Origin: a bacterium UBA3734
GTDB taxonomy: Bacteria; Bacteroidota; Bacteroidia; Bacteroidales; Bacteroidaceae
DNA: 8,578 bases
NCBI GenBank assembly: GCA_002372575.1
Contig: DFHC01000154.1
Span: 2,683-11,260 of the forward strand
Reading direction: 5' to 3'
The number at the start of each line of letters is the position of its first letter. The stretch's first letter is position 1. The notes under the pieces are model-generated. The model did no database searches, was not told where the DNA came from, and was given only the letters and a program-made list of their open reading frames with translations. Shown piece by piece: positions 6,479 to 8,578 of this stretch. Position numbers and translations under genes: made by a program.

Positions 6479-6970
6479 ATGAAAAGAAAAAGTTTTATTG
6501 TCGCCGCCCTGATTGCGGCACAGTTCGCATTGATTGGATGCGGACCTATTAAAGAGGACGAAAACCATCATTATACAATCCCATTTTATAATAATACAGA
6601 GGCAGATGTGTATATTGATTCTTCTGATAGTTATCCAGATACTATTGTGACAGATTTATATGGGGGACCTTATCACAAAGTAAAAGCTCGAAGCGTAAAT
6701 AGTGATGGTCTTCGACAACGAGTGACATACGAGATTAGCTTTAAAGATGGTAGACGATTTCCGAGCGACACCCTCATAGTTTTTGTATTTGATGCCAAAC
6801 AATTGGAAGCGGATCGTCACAACGTGATGGATGCGCTTCTCGTCAGGTACGATTTAAGCCTGAAAGATTTGCAACGCCTTAATTGGACATTGTCATATCC
6901 GCCTACGGAGAATATGAAAGACATCAAAATGTGGCCAAGATTTGAAAAAATGAGGAAAAAACAAAATTAG
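6479..6970 (+). CDS. Putative lipoprotein of unknown function (163 aa)
   Basis: The N-terminus is a lipoprotein signal: basic MKRK, a hydrophobic stretch, and lipobox LIGC with the lipid-modified Cys at residue 21. Shortly after it comes KEDE, similar to the Lys-(Asp/Glu)2 lipoprotein export signal described in Bacteroidetes, so the protein may be displayed on the cell surface (inferred). The mature part contains FYNNTEADVYIDSS and, near the end, YDLSLKDLQRLNWTLSYPP, a segment I recall from other uncharacterised Bacteroidales proteins. No catalytic motif is seen. The gene is clearly more AT-rich than its neighbours, uses many AT-ending codons, and stands alone between its own promoter candidates and a strong terminator. 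These features fit a variable or transferred accessory gene, but they do not prove it. Confidence 0.85.
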   Translation: MKRKSFIVAALIAAQFALIGCGPIKEDENHHYTIPFYNNTEADVYIDSSDSYPDTIVTDLYGGPYHKVKARSVNSDGLRQRVTYEISFKDGRRFPSDTLIVFVFDAKQLEADRHNVMDALLVRYDLSLKDLQRLNWTLSYPPTENMKDIKMWPRFEKMRKKQN

Positions 6971-7006
6971 CATAGATGCTATAAAATTTGAAAGATGATA
7001 GAAGAG

Positions 7007-7042
7007 CGAGGATGGAACAAAAGAGTCCATCCTCGTTTTTTT
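7007..7042 (+). terminator. Rho-independent terminator of the lipoprotein gene
   Basis: CGAGGATGGA (7007-7016) and TCCATCCTCG (7026-7035) form a perfect 10-bp stem with a 9-nt loop, followed by seven T (7036-7042). This is the cleanest terminator in the window and separates the lipoprotein gene from dsbD. Confidence 0.92.
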
Positions 7043-7136
7043 CTGAAATTTTCTTGCCTTCACAGACAATATTGGCAAGATATGTTCTGCTTCGTAATGG
7101 CAGGTGGAACGGGGGTTCTGTCGGCAATATCTAAAT
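7043..7136. other. Intergenic stretch with no recognised gene
   Basis: Between the terminator and the dsbD promoter lies a segment that is less AT-rich than its surroundings. It contains a 7-bp inverted repeat, TCTTGCC (7052-7058) and GGCAAGA (7074-7080), and a second pair, AGATAT (7078-7083) and ATATCT (7127-7132). I see no convincing ORF, tRNA or known RNA. It may be a decayed dispersed repeat. Confidence 0.3.
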
Positions 7137-7170
7137 ATTTTTTCAAAAGATTCGAATATTTTGAGAAAAT
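7137..7170. promoter_or_regulatory. 34-bp near-perfect palindrome upstream of dsbD, candidate operator
   Basis: The left half ATTTTTTCAAAAGATTC and right half GAATATTTTGAGAAAAT are reverse complements at 15 of 17 positions, centred on TTCGAA. The centre lies 25 bp upstream of the centre of the -7 box at 7175-7182, where the -33 element would be expected. That makes a transcription-factor site likely. No T-run terminator follows directly, and the terminator of the previous gene is already at 7007-7042. Confidence 0.5.
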
Positions 7171-7174
7171 TCCG

Positions 7175-7182
7175 TATTTTTG
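7175..7182 (+). promoter_or_regulatory. Bacteroidetes -7 box for dsbD
   Basis: TATTTTTG matches TAnnTTTG and predicts a leader of about 40 nt before the ATG at 7230. A standard -33 TTTG is not seen at the normal distance; the palindrome at 7137-7170 occupies that position. Confidence 0.6.
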
Positions 7183-7229
7183 CACCAACTATTTTAAAAC
7201 AAGGCAAAAATCGGAAAAACCATAAATTT

Positions 7230-8578
7230 ATGAAGCGACTAACAACAGTTCTATTCCTTTTGGTCATCGCTGTGGCCACGCGGGCGCAGATTCAAGACCC
7301 CGTGAAGTTCAAGACCGAGCTGAAAACGGGCTCGGGAGCCGAGGCAGAGATGATTTTCAGTGCCACGATTGACAAGGGTTGGCACGTTTATTCCACCAAT
7401 CTGGGCAACAACGGCCCGACGGAAGCCTCGCTCCACGTGAACAAGATGGAGGGTGCCGAGCTGGTGGGAAAACTCACGGCGCGAGGCAAGGAAATAGCCA
7501 GTTTCGACGAGATGTTTGGCATGAACGTGCGCTATTTTGAGAATTCGGTGCAGTTCGTGCAGAAGGTGAAGTTCACGAAACCCGAATACGACATCGACGC
7601 CTACGTGGAGTGGGGCGCGTGCAACGACGAGATGTGTCTGCCGCCGGGCGAGGCCGCGCTGAAGGCGAGTGGGAAAAGCCCAAGCCTCTCCCCCGACCCC
7701 TCTCCAAAGGGCGAGGGGAGTGATGATTCCCAAAAAGAGATGGAAAATGAGGAAAAAGCCTTGGCGGCTGACAGTGTTCCCAGCGATTCTCTGAGGACCG
7801 ACAGCGTGGCTCCCCTCCCTTTGGAGGGGTTGGGGGAGGCTTCCCTCTGGACCCCCGTCATCTCAGAGCTTCGCGCGATGGGTAGCGGCGACGACATCGC
7901 GAACCACTCGCTGTGGTACATCCTGCTGATGGGCTTCGTGGGCGGTCTGCTTGCCGTGGCGATGCCCTGCATCTGGCCGATTATCCCGATGACGGTGAGT
8001 TTCTTCCTGAAACGCTCGAAAGACGATAAGAAGAAAGGCATCAAAGACGCCATCACCTACGGCATTTCCATCATTGTCATTTATTTGGCCTTGGGCCTTT
8101 TGGTGACGGCATTTTTCGGTTCCGACACGCTCAATGCGCTCTCGACCAATGCCGTTTTTAATATTTTCTTATTTGTGCTGTTGGTGGTGTTTGCGCTGTC
8201 GTTTTTCGGATGGTTTGAAATCAAACTGCCCGACCGCTGGGCGAATGCTGTCGATACGAAAGCCTCATCGACGAGCGGACTGCTCTCGATTTTCCTGATG
8301 GCATTCACGCTTGTGCTGGTTTCGTTCTCGTGCACCGCCCCGATTATCGGCCTTTTGCTGGTGGAAACAACCACCAACGGCAACTGGTTGGCACCGGCAC
8401 TGGGAATGTTCGGATTTGCGCTTGCCCTCGCCCTTCCGTTCACGCTTTTCGCACTGTTCCCGCAGTGGTTGAAGCAGGCTCCAAAGTCGGGTTCGTGGAT
8501 GACAACCATCAAAATCGTGCTCGGTTTCATCGAATTGGCCTTCGCGCTGAAATTCTTCTCGGTGGCCGACCTCGCCTA
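7230..8578 (+). CDS. dsbD: Thiol:disulfide interchange protein DsbD, 3' end beyond the window
   Basis: The frame is open from ATG 7230 to the window end (449 codons). DsbD carries electrons from cytoplasmic thioredoxin across the inner membrane to periplasmic thiol proteins. A signal peptide (MKRLTTVLFLLVIAVATRAQ) precedes the periplasmic alpha domain, whose redox pair is Cys131 and Cys136 in WGACNDEMCLPP. A linker (about 150-225) follows, rich in Pro, Ser, Glu and Asp. The membrane domain then shows six hydrophobic segments (from about 228) with its two redox cysteines, Cys247 in AMPCIWPIIP and Cys368 in SFSCTAPIIG. The C-terminal thioredoxin-like gamma domain is expected past the window end and cannot be checked. 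The linker holds two in-frame copies of a C-rich repeat (7683-7721 and 7809-7841). A single-gene unit with its own promoter is likely. Confidence 0.93.
   Translation, partial: MKRLTTVLFLLVIAVATRAQIQDPVKFKTELKTGSGAEAEMIFSATIDKGWHVYSTNLGNNGPTEASLHVNKMEGAELVGKLTARGKEIASFDEMFGMNVRYFENSVQFVQKVKFTKPEYDIDAYVEWGACNDEMCLPPGEAALKASGKSPSLSPDPSPKGEGSDDSQKEMENEEKALAADSVPSDSLRTDSVAPLPLEGLGEASLWTPVISELRAMGSGDDIANHSLWYILLMGFVGGLLAVAMPCIWPIIPMTVSFFLKRSKDDKKKGIKDAITYGISIIVIYLALGLLVTAFFGSDTLNALSTNAVFNIFLFVLLVVFALSFFGWFEIKLPDRWANAVDTKASSTSGLLSIFLMAFTLVLVSFSCTAPIIGLLLVETTTNGNWLAPALGMFGFALALALPFTLFALFPQWLKQAPKSGSWMTTIKIVLGFIELAFALKFFSVADLA
7683..7721 (+). repeat. C-rich palindromic repeat, copy 1, inside dsbD
   Basis: This 39-nt copy begins AGCCTCTCCCCCGACCCC and encodes SLSPDPSPKGEGS (residues 152-164) in frame. 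It can form a hairpin, CCCCTC (7697-7702) with GAGGGG (7713-7718), extended by CC/GG pairs after one mismatch. It matches copy 2 in the opposite orientation apart from three extra dinucleotides and two substitutions. Confidence 0.75.
7809..7841 (-). repeat. C-rich palindromic repeat, copy 2 (inverted), inside dsbD
   Basis: This 33-nt copy is the reverse complement of copy 1 and, on the coding strand, encodes APLPLEGLGEA (residues 194-204) in frame. CCCCTCC (7812-7818) pairs perfectly with GGAGGGG (7823-7829) around CTTT. Once three dinucleotides are removed from copy 1, 31 of 33 positions agree. I recall similar CCTCCCCCAACCCCTCCAAA elements between genes in Bacteroidetes. Confidence 0.75.

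Noticed and set aside
6230..6571. Extended N-terminus of tryptophanase starting at 6571
   Set aside because: The extra 114 residues would span the -7 box and AT-rich leader and are not found in the family; MELPFAEAW is the normal start.
6893..7279. Minus-strand open frame across the lipoprotein 3' end and the intergenic region
   Set aside because: It runs through a strong plus-strand terminator and the dsbD promoter, has no motif, and translates AT-rich non-coding DNA.
7683..7841. The C-rich repeats as a sign of a frameshifted or broken dsbD
   Set aside because: Both copies are multiples of three in length and stop-free, and the membrane domain continues in the same frame with intact cysteines.
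7251..8530. Three minus-strand open frames (7251-7733, 7601-8056, 8081-8530)
   Set aside because: They are shadows of dsbD, whose frame is continuous from 7230 to the window end and carries all expected cysteine motifs.

Overview
The window looks like chromosomal DNA from a Bacteroidales bacterium, most likely Prevotella or a close relative. Four observations support this. There is a C10 (streptopain/interpain-type) cysteine protease with a type IX-like C-terminal tail. Bacteroidetes -7 promoter boxes (TAnnTTTG) lie ahead of most genes. There is a 459-residue tryptophanase of the Bacteroidetes kind. Several simple palindromic repeats of the sort scattered through these genomes are present. 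The genus is an inference from remembered protein similarity, not a database result.

Layout. (1) 1-2048, plus strand: the 3' part of a secreted C10 protease gene, followed 11 nt later by a gene for a 71-residue acidic protein, then a hairpin terminator shared with the convergent gene. (2) 2127-3032, minus: a YitT-family membrane protein. It is divergent from (3) 3143-4777, plus: a pseudouridine synthase with a long coiled-coil N-terminal extension. Both promoters can be read in the 110-nt gap. (4) 4850-6229, minus: tryptophanase (tnaA), convergent with the synthase across a GGGTTAA-type repeat that also supplies the tnaA stop codon. (5) 6479-6970, plus: an AT-rich orphan lipoprotein gene with a strong terminator. 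(6) 7230 to the window end, plus: dsbD, which brings reducing power across the inner membrane. It is open to the end of the window and so is cut off at its 3' end.

Most neighbours are separate transcription units with unrelated jobs; only the protease and the small protein look like an operon. There is no gap longer than 300 nt without a gene.

No clear new multi-gene system is visible. The most striking signal is inside dsbD. Two inverted copies of a C-rich palindromic repeat sit in frame in the linker between the periplasmic and membrane domains. They differ mainly by three dinucleotide indels that together preserve the frame. Other points worth a second look are a 34-bp near-palindrome where the -33 region of the dsbD promoter should be, the small acidic protein with a Shine-Dalgarno sequence overlapping the protease stop, and the repeat-borne tnaA stop codon.
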